Both the position numbers and the translations under genes were made by a program. A stretch of 19,768 bases of DNA from Bacteroidales bacterium (lineage in GTDB: Bacteria; Bacteroidota; Bacteroidia; Bacteroidales; UBA932), in assembly GCA_017615445.1 (NCBI GenBank), contig JAGAAD010000107.1, positions 1 to 19,768 of the forward strand, written 5' to 3'. The notes below the pieces were generated by a model that saw only the letters and a program-made list of their open reading frames with translations, had not been told where the DNA came from and ran no database searches. The first letter of the stretch is position 1. Every line of letters starts with the position of its first letter. This document shows, piece after piece, positions 7,397-15,531 of this stretch.

Positions 7397-9075
7397 AAAA
7401 GTATTTTGCCCTTTTGGCTTCGGCATTGACACTCTTTGCCCTGGCATCCTGTAATCCGGATAATCCCGACAATCCGGACAATCCGGACGATAAGAACAAG
7501 ACCGAGATTCCGGCTCTTACCCTCTCGGCTGCAAATATCGATGTCTCCGGCATCGACGGTGACTACCTGGCAGTGGTGGACAACGCCGCCAAGACTATCA
7601 AGATCAACCTTGAGTATGGCGACAAAGAGAATGCTAAAGCTCTCACTGTCAGCTTCGTGAATCTTCCCGAAGGATTTACCACTGAGTATCAGAAGACCTT
7701 CAATTATGCGGACGGCGCCACTCAGACAGTCGTCTTCAAGTACGGAGAGGAGAAAGCGGCCGAGTATGTGATGAGCATTGCAATCGCAGCGGCAGAGCCG
7801 AAGTTCCTCACCCTCACTGTGGCCGGCGTGGACGCTCTCGGCGGTGAGGTCCAGCTCGCAAGCGCTGCAGCTCTGAGCCACCTGGCAGTGGAGTTCACCG
7901 TGGATCCCGCAGCAACTGTGGTTTCAGTCGGCGAAGAAGCAATCGAGTCCGGTGCAGAACTCGACTTCTCCGACAAACTGAACGGCGTGACCTTTACCCT
8001 CACCCTCGGAGATGCAGTCAAGACCCATAAGGTGGTGGTAGTCACCTCCGGTATCCGTAAAGCCAGCCGCGTGTGGGGCCACTACTGCAACCCCAGCACC
8101 GTCAATGACGACTGGTTCCAGACCCAGGCTGTCGATCTGCCCGTGGAAGACCACTGGCTGCGCACCTGCGCCATGGACGACAATTATCTCTATCTTGCCC
8201 AGCACAAGGGCAGCCCCTACGGCGCCTATGTCCTGAGCCTGGCTGACGGCTCGATCGTGAAGAGGCTCGCAATCGCCAATGTGGACGGCGGAACGCACGC
8301 CCTTTCGGCTATCCGCACCATCCCCGACGGCGACGGCGGCAGCAAGATTCTCCAGTGCAACCTGGTTATCAACAACACTCAGACCCTGAAGGTCTACAAG
8401 TGGGATGACAAAGACGCCACCGCAAGTGTGGTCCTTGAGTATCCGAATGCAGACGGTCTGCGTCTCGGAGACAAGATGGGAGTGGAGGGAACATGGAAGA
8501 AAGGTCAGATTTCCTTCCTTGCCACTGCCGGCAATCCCCGTAAACTCTACACCTTCACCATCACAGACGGCGTGATAAGCGCTACACCTACAGTTTCCGA
8601 GCTCGGTGATATGGGCAAGGGCTCATACGGTCAGACATATTGGTACTCAGACACCGAGGTCCTTGCTGCCGTGGCCGGAACAAAGCCTATGGCATACACT
8701 GTCAGCGGAAGCACCTACACCCTGACCTTCAACGACCAGGAGTCGCTGATTTTCGGTTCCACCGATCAGGGCTTCAAGTTCTTCACGTTCAATGATCAGA
8801 AGTACATGGCGTTCATGCATCTCGAAGCCGGTCTGACTGACGGAAGCCTGCGCATAGCACCTCTAAGCGGCGAGACTCTTGAGGCTGCATTGAAAGCTCT
8901 GGATTCCAACCACATCTTCAGGTATGGAATCGGTGACCCTGCCGAGTGTCCTGTGAACAGTAATCCTGTCGCAAACTCTGTGGCAGATTGTGCAATGCGC
9001 GTTATCGGCGGTGAGACCTATCTCTGCGGTGTTGTGGCAGATGTGGGTGTGTCGCTCTTCAAACTTGAAGAATAG
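7393..9075 (+). CDS. DUF4623-like lipoprotein with N-terminal beta-sandwich repeats
   Basis: A 560-residue lipoprotein (FALASC, Cys20) with a linker of four Asn-Pro-Asp units directly after the cysteine. Two Ig-like beta-sandwich units follow: about residues 36-138 (LTLSAANIDVSG through AAEYVMSIAIA) and 140-220 (LTLTVAGVDALGG through TLGDAVKTHKVVVV). The remaining 340 residues are rich in short beta strands with repeated Gly/Asp turns (KASRVWGHYCNP, YVLSLADGSIVKRL, GTWKKGQISFLATAG), suggesting a beta-propeller. They resemble DUF4623, which I assign from memory of the family. No hydrolase active site is apparent; a surface binding role is inferred from its place between SusD and two enzymes. 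Its ATGA start overlaps the previous stop. Confidence 0.78.
   Translation: MKKYFALLASALTLFALASCNPDNPDNPDNPDDKNKTEIPALTLSAANIDVSGIDGDYLAVVDNAAKTIKINLEYGDKENAKALTVSFVNLPEGFTTEYQKTFNYADGATQTVVFKYGEEKAAEYVMSIAIAAAEPKFLTLTVAGVDALGGEVQLASAAALSHLAVEFTVDPAATVVSVGEEAIESGAELDFSDKLNGVTFTLTLGDAVKTHKVVVVTSGIRKASRVWGHYCNPSTVNDDWFQTQAVDLPVEDHWLRTCAMDDNYLYLAQHKGSPYGAYVLSLADGSIVKRLAIANVDGGTHALSAIRTIPDGDGGSKILQCNLVINNTQTLKVYKWDDKDATASVVLEYPNADGLRLGDKMGVEGTWKKGQISFLATAGNPRKLYTFTITDGVISATPTVSELGDMGKGSYGQTYWYSDTEVLAAVAGTKPMAYTVSGSTYTLTFNDQESLIFGSTDQGFKFFTFNDQKYMAFMHLEAGLTDGSLRIAPLSGETLEAALKALDSNHIFRYGIGDPAECPVNSNPVANSVADCAMRVIGGETYLCGVVADVGVSLFKLEE
7453..7488 (+). repeat. Four 9-nt tandem repeats encoding Asn-Pro-Asp
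   Basis: Four tandem units of AATCCGGAC or its close variants (AATCCGGAT, AATCCCGAC) encode NPD four times, immediately after the lipobox cysteine of the DUF4623-like protein. The units are in frame, so gain or loss would change only linker length. The Asp-rich linker may also serve as the surface lipoprotein export signal. Confidence 0.9.
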
Positions 9076-9079
9076 TTAA

Positions 9080-10525
9080 TTGATGAAAGAGATGAGAATC
9101 ATATTGCTCTTGACGATACTCATGGGGGCCTGCAGGCCCTCTGTGCCGCCGACTCCCGTTCCCGTGGATCCGGTGGACACGACCCAGACTCATTTGCCCG
9201 AGCTTAAGATTCTTTCTCTTTCTGCTCCTGCATATCCCGAAGCCGAAATCACACTTGGGGAAGGGGAGGCCAACATCCTCTTCCCCTTCGGCGCGGGAAT
9301 CAGTGCAGTTACACTTGATTTCACTCTTCCCGAGGGAATCACTGCAGATCCGCCAAGCGGAAGCAAGTTCGACCTCAGAAATAAGGCCAAGATTTTCCTG
9401 GCCCGGCCTGAGGACGGCGCTGCGGCGCAGTTTGTGCTGACCTCATCCTTCAAGGAGCAGGTTGCAGTGCGCGGTCTGTTCCTGCCTTCTCCTTCGCACA
9501 CAGACTCTTTCATGTCATACTCCAATGTCTGTTCATCGCTGGATCTGATGGCCTCGCTCAATTTCAACACTCTGTTTGTGTGTTCGTGGGCGGCGACCAA
9601 GGCCTGCTGGAACAGCGACGTCCTTGTCCGGGAGACCACCTACACATCTCCCGAGCAGGGCAATATGTATGCGGGCTACACTGGAGGCAGCGGTGATGCC
9701 CTTAAGGACATAGTCTCAGAAGCGCACAAGCGCGACATCAAGGTGGTGCTATGGTTCGAATACGGTTTTATGCACAGGGTAGGGGGAGTGGACCTGGATG
9801 ATCCTCTCCTCGCAAAGCATCCGGACTGGATTGGAATAGCCAATGACGGAGGCTATGCAAACTACAATAAATCCGACTTCTACCTGAACGCCTACGATCC
9901 CGATGTACGCGACTTTTTCCTTTCGCTGATGCGTGAGGTGCTGACAAAGTATCCAGAGATAGACGGAGTGCAGGGCGACGACCGTATGCCAGCAATGCCG
10001 GCCAACTCCGGTTACGACGCGAAGACCGTGGCTGCTTACAAGGCAGCGAAAGGCGAAGAACCTTCCTTAAACTATCAGAACAAAGCGTGGCAGCAGTTCA
10101 GGCTCGACATCTTGAACGGCTTTGCCGGCCAGATATGGGACCTTGTCAAGGGCATCAAGCCCACGGCCGCCGTGTGCTTCAGCCCGAACGCCTATCCCTG
10201 GTGTCTGAACAATCTCATGCAGGACTGGCCGACCTGGGTGGCAGAAGGCCATGCAGACCTGGTGAGCGTCCAGTGCTACATACCTGCAAACTATGAAAAC
10301 TATGTGACTCAGGCCCTGCGTTATCTGCCTGCGTCCAAACTCAATCCTGCGATGATTCTCAAAAACGGCGGAAATATTCTGTCCGAAGAGAACATACGCA
10401 GTGAGATTGCGATCAACCGCGCTCAAGGGACCTGCGGTGAATCGCAATTCTGGTTCGACGGAATTAAAGAGCGTGCGGACGTTTTCCGCGAGCTCTACTC
10501 AAATAAAGCTATCAATCCTCTGTAA
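9080..10525 (+). CDS. GHL10/DUF187-family glycosidase lipoprotein
   Basis: A 481-residue lipoprotein (LMGAC, Cys18) with a Pro-rich linker. It has an N-terminal beta-sandwich (about residues 42-124) resembling those of the two preceding proteins, then a (beta/alpha)8 glycosyl-hydrolase-like 10 domain (PF02638 type, about 128-478). Family marks are RGLFLPS (131-137), LNFNTLFVCSW (160-170), VVLWFEYGF (222-230), KHPDW (246-250) and DGVQGDDRMP (295-304), whose Asp residues lie at the barrel mouth. The E. coli relative DigH (YddW) cleaves denuded peptidoglycan strands, so a glycan-chain hydrolase is likely; the substrate here is unproven. Three possible starts lie close together (9080, 9083, 9092), and any of them keeps the signal. 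The stop shares one base with the next ATG. Confidence 0.87.
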   Translation: MMKEMRIILLLTILMGACRPSVPPTPVPVDPVDTTQTHLPELKILSLSAPAYPEAEITLGEGEANILFPFGAGISAVTLDFTLPEGITADPPSGSKFDLRNKAKIFLARPEDGAAAQFVLTSSFKEQVAVRGLFLPSPSHTDSFMSYSNVCSSLDLMASLNFNTLFVCSWAATKACWNSDVLVRETTYTSPEQGNMYAGYTGGSGDALKDIVSEAHKRDIKVVLWFEYGFMHRVGGVDLDDPLLAKHPDWIGIANDGGYANYNKSDFYLNAYDPDVRDFFLSLMREVLTKYPEIDGVQGDDRMPAMPANSGYDAKTVAAYKAAKGEEPSLNYQNKAWQQFRLDILNGFAGQIWDLVKGIKPTAAVCFSPNAYPWCLNNLMQDWPTWVAEGHADLVSVQCYIPANYENYVTQALRYLPASKLNPAMILKNGGNILSEENIRSEIAINRAQGTCGESQFWFDGIKERADVFRELYSNKAINPL

Positions 10526-12156
10526 TGAAAAGATATTTATCAGCCCTTGCTTTGCTGGCCATTTTGCTGGCAGGATGTAAAGAAATCAACCCCACGCCGG
10601 ATCCCGAACCCACACCCGAGCCCCCGAAGCCGACCCTGGTCGCTCCGACCAATCTCCATGTGGACACGCCGGACGGCATCAAAGCCGTTCTGTGCTGGGA
10701 GAACGAATCCACGGACTACGACGGTGTGGAGATTCAGAAAGCCGGTTCCAACGGCAAATATAAGATGATGGGAAACGTCCCCGCCGGCACGCTGTCTTAC
10801 ACGGATGAAGCATTCACGGAAAACGGTTCATACTCCTACCGTCTCTGCTCATTCAAGGGCAACACTTACAGCGACTACGCTACGATTGACTTCGCGATAG
10901 AAGGGATACCCGATCCTACCCCTAAGGTGAGGATAGACAAGGTGGACACTGCACCGAATATGATAGTGGTGCGCTACACCATCACCGAAGATCTTGGAAA
11001 CTACACCGAAAATGGAATAGTGTGGAGCGCGACCAGCACTGCGCCTGTCCTGGGCACGGACGATTCGTTCCGTTTCTGGAGAAAGCGCAAGGTGGACGGC
11101 ACCGGAGTCGCAATCATAACCGACCCCGCCGGGCCTCTTAACATCAGGGCCTACGCAAAGAGCACTGTGGACGGCAGTCTGATCGGCTATTCGGAGCTCG
11201 TGACCGCATCTCCGGCCGCCGAGCCTGGCCCGTACAACGTCACCTACACGGACATCACGCCCACCGACGTGCCTTCCGAGATCAAGGTTTATAAAGCCCA
11301 TACGGAAGTCACCGGCCATCCGCTTAACATCTGGTACGCGATAGCCGATATTTCGACCGGCAACGTGGTTCTCAGGACCCTATGCCCGAACGGCTACGCC
11401 AAGACCAGCGAGTGGGCAAAGAGCCATGTCACCACCCCTTACGTTTTCACCAACGGCGGTTATTTCTACACCACCTCGCTGAGCTACGTCCTCGACCAGG
11501 GTGTGCAGAAAGCGGAGAACGACTACGCCCTCGCACGTGCAGACCAGACTTATCAGACTGCGAGGGGAGTGTTCGGAGTCACCAGCACCGGCGAGACCTC
11601 GGTCTGCTGGCGCTACGGCGGCACCACCGGCGGCGGTCCTTATTTCTACGACACCCCTGTCCCTCAGATCGAGGGCGCAACCCCGCTCAAGCCCTCGGCA
11701 ACCTACCCGAGCCCCGCTCTGACCCCAGGCTACTACAGCGCGATCGGCGGCGGCCCCGTGCTCGTGAAGGACGGTAAGACCAGGATCAACTTCTACGCTG
11801 CGGACGAGACTCTTGCGGACGACAAGAAGGTGTATCTCTCCAACTTCGAACTCTTTTACACGGATATCTATAACAAGACTACCCGCCAGCCGCGTACCGC
11901 CATCGGCCGTACTGCGGATGGAAAGGTGGTCCTGATGGTGGTGGACGGCCGCAACACCGGAGTCAGCGAGGGTGTTATCCTGACCGATCTCGCCCGTCTG
12001 ATGCAGGGAGTCGGCTGCACGGATGTCCTGAATCTGGACGGCGGAGGCTCTTCCGTTTTCTGCGCCGGACAGAATCTGACTATTTTGAACAGACCTTCAT
12101 CGAACGGAGCCGAGCGTTCCGTGATTTCGATGGTGGGCTTCGCCAAACCGGAATGA
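10525..12156 (+). CDS. Phosphodiester glycosidase (NAGPA/DUF2233) lipoprotein with FN3-like domains
   Basis: A 543-residue lipoprotein (LLAGC, Cys18) with a Pro-Glu-Asp linker (residues 22-36). A fibronectin III-like domain follows (about 38-126), then a second FN3-like unit (about 133-228; NGIVWSATSTAP through LNIRAYAKS). The catalytic domain occupies about 240-541. It shows the family signatures TNGGYF (309-314), AIGGGPVL (406-413), RQPRTAIGR (454-462), VVDGRN (472-477) and LDGGGSS (504-510). The mammalian homologue (uncovering enzyme, NAGPA) removes GlcNAc from GlcNAc-1-phospho-mannose, and Bacteroides members share the fold. It likely removes a sugar linked through phosphate from an imported or surface glycan. 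It starts on the TAATG overlap with the GHL10 gene, and its ATGA stop begins the GT2 gene. Confidence 0.9.
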   Translation: MKRYLSALALLAILLAGCKEINPTPDPEPTPEPPKPTLVAPTNLHVDTPDGIKAVLCWENESTDYDGVEIQKAGSNGKYKMMGNVPAGTLSYTDEAFTENGSYSYRLCSFKGNTYSDYATIDFAIEGIPDPTPKVRIDKVDTAPNMIVVRYTITEDLGNYTENGIVWSATSTAPVLGTDDSFRFWRKRKVDGTGVAIITDPAGPLNIRAYAKSTVDGSLIGYSELVTASPAAEPGPYNVTYTDITPTDVPSEIKVYKAHTEVTGHPLNIWYAIADISTGNVVLRTLCPNGYAKTSEWAKSHVTTPYVFTNGGYFYTTSLSYVLDQGVQKAENDYALARADQTYQTARGVFGVTSTGETSVCWRYGGTTGGGPYFYDTPVPQIEGATPLKPSATYPSPALTPGYYSAIGGGPVLVKDGKTRINFYAADETLADDKKVYLSNFELFYTDIYNKTTRQPRTAIGRTADGKVVLMVVDGRNTGVSEGVILTDLARLMQGVGCTDVLNLDGGGSSVFCAGQNLTILNRPSSNGAERSVISMVGFAKPE

Positions 12157-13193
12157 GAGTAGCAGTAGTCGTCTTGAACTGGAATAACCTGGATTTCCTG
12201 AGACGTTTCGTCCCGGGAATTCTGGCGTCGCTCGGCCCCGCGGACAGACTCTTCGTGGCCGACAGCGGCTCAGAAGACGGCTCTCTGGCCCACCTTGGTG
12301 AGAATCATCCTGAAGTGGGTATAATTCCGCTCGGGAAGAACTACGGCTTTGCAGAAGGTTACAACCGCGCCCTGAGCACAATAAAGGATGCGGAGTACTA
12401 TCTGCTTCTGAATTCCGATATTGAAGTAGGGGAGAATTGGCTCGAACCGCTGGTGAAGTGGATGGAAGATCATCCGCGCTGCGGCGTCTGCGGGCCGAAG
12501 CTCCACGCCCTTGATCCCGACGGCCAGGGCGGCTGGCTCCGGACGGACCGCTTCGAGTATGCCGGCGCCGCCGGAGGATGGCTGGACCACTACGGCTTCC
12601 CGTACTGCCGCGGACGCGTGCTCCAATCAGTGGAGAATGACCATGGCCAGTATGACTCTCCCGCGAAGGTGTTCTGGATCACGGGTGCGTGCCTGATGGT
12701 GCGCTCGAAGCTCTGGAACGAGCTCAAAGGCCTGGACGGCGAGTTCTTTGCCCACATGGAGGAGATAGACTTCTGCTGGCGGGCGCAGCTGGCCGGCGCC
12801 GAGGTCTGGACGGTGCCCGAATCAGTGGTCTGGCATATCGGCGGCGGCACTCTCGCGCCCGCCTCTCCGCTGAAACTGAAACTGAACTACCGCAACAGCA
12901 TCTGGATGCTGCGCAAGAACCTGCCGGCCACTATCGGTCCGTGCAAGGCTCGTTGCAGGATAGCATTGCGCAAGATAATTGATTTCGGTACTCAAGTGGC
13001 CTATCTGCTGCAAGGGAAAATGCCTTACGTCAAGGCTGTTTCCCAGGCCCACAGGGAGGCCCGTGCCAGAAAGATAACCCCCACTGAAGGCTCTTCGCTG
13101 AGTGCGCCCACTAACGTACGCATTATAAGCGCCTGGGCCTTCAAAGGTAAAAAAGTATTTGATTATTTGAGAAGATATGAAAGTAGTAATTGA
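12153..13193 (+). CDS. Family 2 glycosyltransferase (WbbL/rhamnosyltransferase-like)
   Basis: A 346-residue cytoplasmic or membrane-associated GT-A enzyme that adds a sugar from a nucleotide donor to a growing surface polysaccharide. Motifs are VVLNWNN (6-12), DSGSEDGS (37-44), LLLNSDIEV (84-92), where NSD stands at the metal-binding DxD position, TGACLMVRS (177-185) and HMEEIDFCWR (201-210), which holds the putative catalytic base. The C-terminus after about residue 290 is basic. There is no signal peptide. It starts inside the stop of the preceding gene (ATGA) and overlaps trkA by 17 nt. Donor and acceptor are unknown; its link with the SusCD locus is only positional. Confidence 0.9.
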   Translation: MRVAVVVLNWNNLDFLRRFVPGILASLGPADRLFVADSGSEDGSLAHLGENHPEVGIIPLGKNYGFAEGYNRALSTIKDAEYYLLLNSDIEVGENWLEPLVKWMEDHPRCGVCGPKLHALDPDGQGGWLRTDRFEYAGAAGGWLDHYGFPYCRGRVLQSVENDHGQYDSPAKVFWITGACLMVRSKLWNELKGLDGEFFAHMEEIDFCWRAQLAGAEVWTVPESVVWHIGGGTLAPASPLKLKLNYRNSIWMLRKNLPATIGPCKARCRIALRKIIDFGTQVAYLLQGKMPYVKAVSQAHREARARKITPTEGSSLSAPTNVRIISAWAFKGKKVFDYLRRYESSN

Positions 13194-14535
13194 CGGAGCC
13201 GGAGAGGTCGGATCCCATCTGGCCAAATTGCTCTCAAAGGAAGGCAATGAAGTCACAGTGATCGACAACGACGAAAGGAGACTGGAAGCAGTTTCCGCGA
13301 CTGCCGATGTGGGAATGGTTGAAGGCGAGCCGAGCTCTATCTCAGCGATGAGAAGGGCGGGAGTGGATCAGTGCGATCTTTTTATCGCCGTGTTCCCCCA
13401 CGTCAATCAGGAAGTGAACCTGGTAGCGTGTATGTTCGCGAAGAAACTCGGTGCTAAGAAGGTGGTGGCTCGTATCCACAACGACCTTCTCGGTGCCGAA
13501 CCGAAAAGGATGATACGCGAGACGGGAATCGATATGACTTTCTGCCCTGAAAAGATTGCATCAGATGTGATAGTCAGCCATATCAAGAGGGGACTCAATT
13601 CAGACACCCTTGATTTCGTGGGCGGCAAGCTCCAGCTGGCAGTGTTCCGTATGGGTGAGGAAAGCCCTATCCTGGACACTAAACTGATCGATTTCGTGCA
13701 GGAATTCTCCGTGGAGGACGCATCTCAGTTCCGAGTGATTGCAATCACCCGCGACGAAAAGACCATCATCCCCAAGTTCGACACCAAGTTCAAGTTCGGC
13801 GACATAGTCTACATCATGATCAAGAAAGCCGGGCTTAAGAAACTGACCAACTATCTGGGCGTCAGCGATATAGACGTCCAGAAAGTGATGATAGTCGGAG
13901 GCGGAACCGTGGGCACTATGACTGCCGCCTCGCTTTTCGGCGACATCGAGGACATCAAGGTAATCGAGGTGAATCACGACCGCTGCGTGGAGGTGGACGA
14001 AATCCTGGACGACACCATTCTGGTGGTGAACGGCGATGGCCGTAACCCTGACTTCCTTGTGGAAGAGGGCATTATGAGCTACGACGCATTCGTGGCGGTG
14101 ACCGGAAACGACGAAGCCAACATCCTCGCGTGCGTGGCCGCCAAGAAATTCGGCGTGCCCAGGACTATCGCTGAGGTAGAAAACATCGAATATGTCAGTC
14201 TCGCAGAAGAGATGGGTATAGACCTGGTCGTCAATAAGAAACTCTCCTCCGCCAGCCTCATCTTCAAGATGACCCTGAGTGACAAGGCGAAGTTCATACG
14301 CTATATGAGCGGCACCAAAGCGGAGGTGCTCGAGTACACCGCCGCGAAGGACAGCGCCATCACGCGCGCGCCTCTCAAAGCGATTGACTTCCCTGAGGGC
14401 GCTGTCGTCGGCGGCGTGCTCCGTGACCAGGATGCAATGATCGCCGTGGGCGACACGCATATCCAGGACGGTGATAGGGTAGTGGTCTTCGCTCTGCCCA
14501 ACTCAATCAAAGCAGTAGATAAAATGTTTAAATAG
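13177..14535 (+). CDS. trkA: Trk/Ktr potassium transport regulatory subunit TrkA
   Basis: A 452-residue soluble peripheral protein that gates a TrkH/KtrB-type K+ channel in response to nucleotide. It is the tandem form, with two RCK_N Rossmann domains each followed by an RCK_C region. The first has GAGEVGSHLAKLL (7-19) and an acidic end to the second strand (VIDND, 28-32). The second has VGGGTVGT at about residues 238-245, again followed by an acidic strand (VIEVNHD). The C-terminal RCK_C part ends QDGDRVVVFALP. The start at 13177 overlaps the GT2 gene by 17 nt. No TrkH gene follows; the next gene, 6 nt on, is a transporter of another family, so the partner channel must be elsewhere. Confidence 0.95.
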   Translation: MKVVIDGAGEVGSHLAKLLSKEGNEVTVIDNDERRLEAVSATADVGMVEGEPSSISAMRRAGVDQCDLFIAVFPHVNQEVNLVACMFAKKLGAKKVVARIHNDLLGAEPKRMIRETGIDMTFCPEKIASDVIVSHIKRGLNSDTLDFVGGKLQLAVFRMGEESPILDTKLIDFVQEFSVEDASQFRVIAITRDEKTIIPKFDTKFKFGDIVYIMIKKAGLKKLTNYLGVSDIDVQKVMIVGGGTVGTMTAASLFGDIEDIKVIEVNHDRCVEVDEILDDTILVVNGDGRNPDFLVEEGIMSYDAFVAVTGNDEANILACVAAKKFGVPRTIAEVENIEYVSLAEEMGIDLVVNKKLSSASLIFKMTLSDKAKFIRYMSGTKAEVLEYTAAKDSAITRAPLKAIDFPEGAVVGGVLRDQDAMIAVGDTHIQDGDRVVVFALPNSIKAVDKMFK

Positions 14536-14541
14536 TGTACT

Positions 14542-15525
14542 ATGGGAATCCGTGAACAATTCGCATCGCTTGATGCGGTCAACCTGAACCTCGGCGGCGG
14601 CACCGGCCTCGTAATGGGCATAGTGCTGGGCCTCATCATGTTCGGCATAGCACTGAACATCAAGCCTCAGACCTTGAAAGACGTCTTCGTGAAGCCTAAA
14701 TCCATCCTGACGGGAGTTATTCTGCAGTGGATAGGCCTTCCGCTCGTGACCTTCATTATCATCATGATCTTCAACCGGATCCTCACTCCGATGGTGTGTC
14801 TGGGAATGATCCTGGTGGCATGCTGTCCGGGCGGAAACATCTCGAACTTCATGAGCACCTTCGCAAAGGGCAATATCGAACTTTCCGTGAGCATGACCGC
14901 GGTCGCCACAGTGGCCGCGCCGGTCGTGACTCCTTTCAACTTCTGGCTCTGGGGTAATCTCTACCTCCAGTTTGCCGGCAGGGTGGGCGAGCTCACCATC
15001 CCTCAGCTCGTGATTCCGTTCTGGGATATCTTCAACACAGTGTTCATGATTCTGGGCATTCCTATCGTTCTGGGTATGCTCTTCAACCACTTCTGGCCTA
15101 ATGCGGCGAAGAAGATCACGAAGCCATTCTCCATCTTCTCGATAGTGGTCTTCATCGCGATGGTGCTTGGAATGTTCATCCCGAACTGGCAGCTCTTCGT
15201 GAAGTACATAATCTTCATCTTCTTCCTCGTTCTGGTCCACAACGCCTGCGCTTTCGGCACCGGCTTCGGCGGAGCGACGCTTATGAAGCTCCCGAAGAAG
15301 GACAGAAGGTCTGTCACGATTGAAGTGGGTATTCAGAATTCCGGCCTCGGACTTACCCTTCTTCTCAACACGGCTATCTTCAAGCCTGAGATCTGGAACA
15401 ATCCCGAAACCGGAATTATGTACGGAGGTATGCTCTTCGTCACCGCCTGGTGGGGAATCTGGCACATAATCTCCGGCCTTACCCTTGCGAGCATCTTTAG
15501 AAGCAAACCGCTTCCGGAAGAATAG
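14542..15525 (+). CDS. Bile acid:sodium symporter (BASS/SBF) family transporter
   Basis: A 327-residue inner-membrane protein with about ten hydrophobic segments and a fairly hydrophilic N-terminus. It carries the two crossover motifs of the family: VACCPGGNISNFMS (about residues 92-105) and EVGIQNSGLGLTLLL (261-275), whose Glu, Gln and Asn are the expected sodium ligands. Family members move bile acids, pantoate, pyruvate or other organic anions with sodium; the substrate here cannot be decided. It is the last gene of the plus-strand run, 6 nt after trkA. Its stop is only 6 nt from the end of the convergent pmbA gene, with no intrinsic terminator between them. Confidence 0.93.
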   Translation: MGIREQFASLDAVNLNLGGGTGLVMGIVLGLIMFGIALNIKPQTLKDVFVKPKSILTGVILQWIGLPLVTFIIIMIFNRILTPMVCLGMILVACCPGGNISNFMSTFAKGNIELSVSMTAVATVAAPVVTPFNFWLWGNLYLQFAGRVGELTIPQLVIPFWDIFNTVFMILGIPIVLGMLFNHFWPNAAKKITKPFSIFSIVVFIAMVLGMFIPNWQLFVKYIIFIFFLVLVHNACAFGTGFGGATLMKLPKKDRRSVTIEVGIQNSGLGLTLLLNTAIFKPEIWNNPETGIMYGGMLFVTAWWGIWHIISGLTLASIFRSKPLPEE

Positions 15526-15531
15526 CTTCAG

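Noticed and set aside
13600..15465. Two long minus-strand open frames opposite trkA and the BASS transporter
   Set aside because: Both are His/Glu/Asp-rich reverse frames of well-supported genes, with no recognisable domain.
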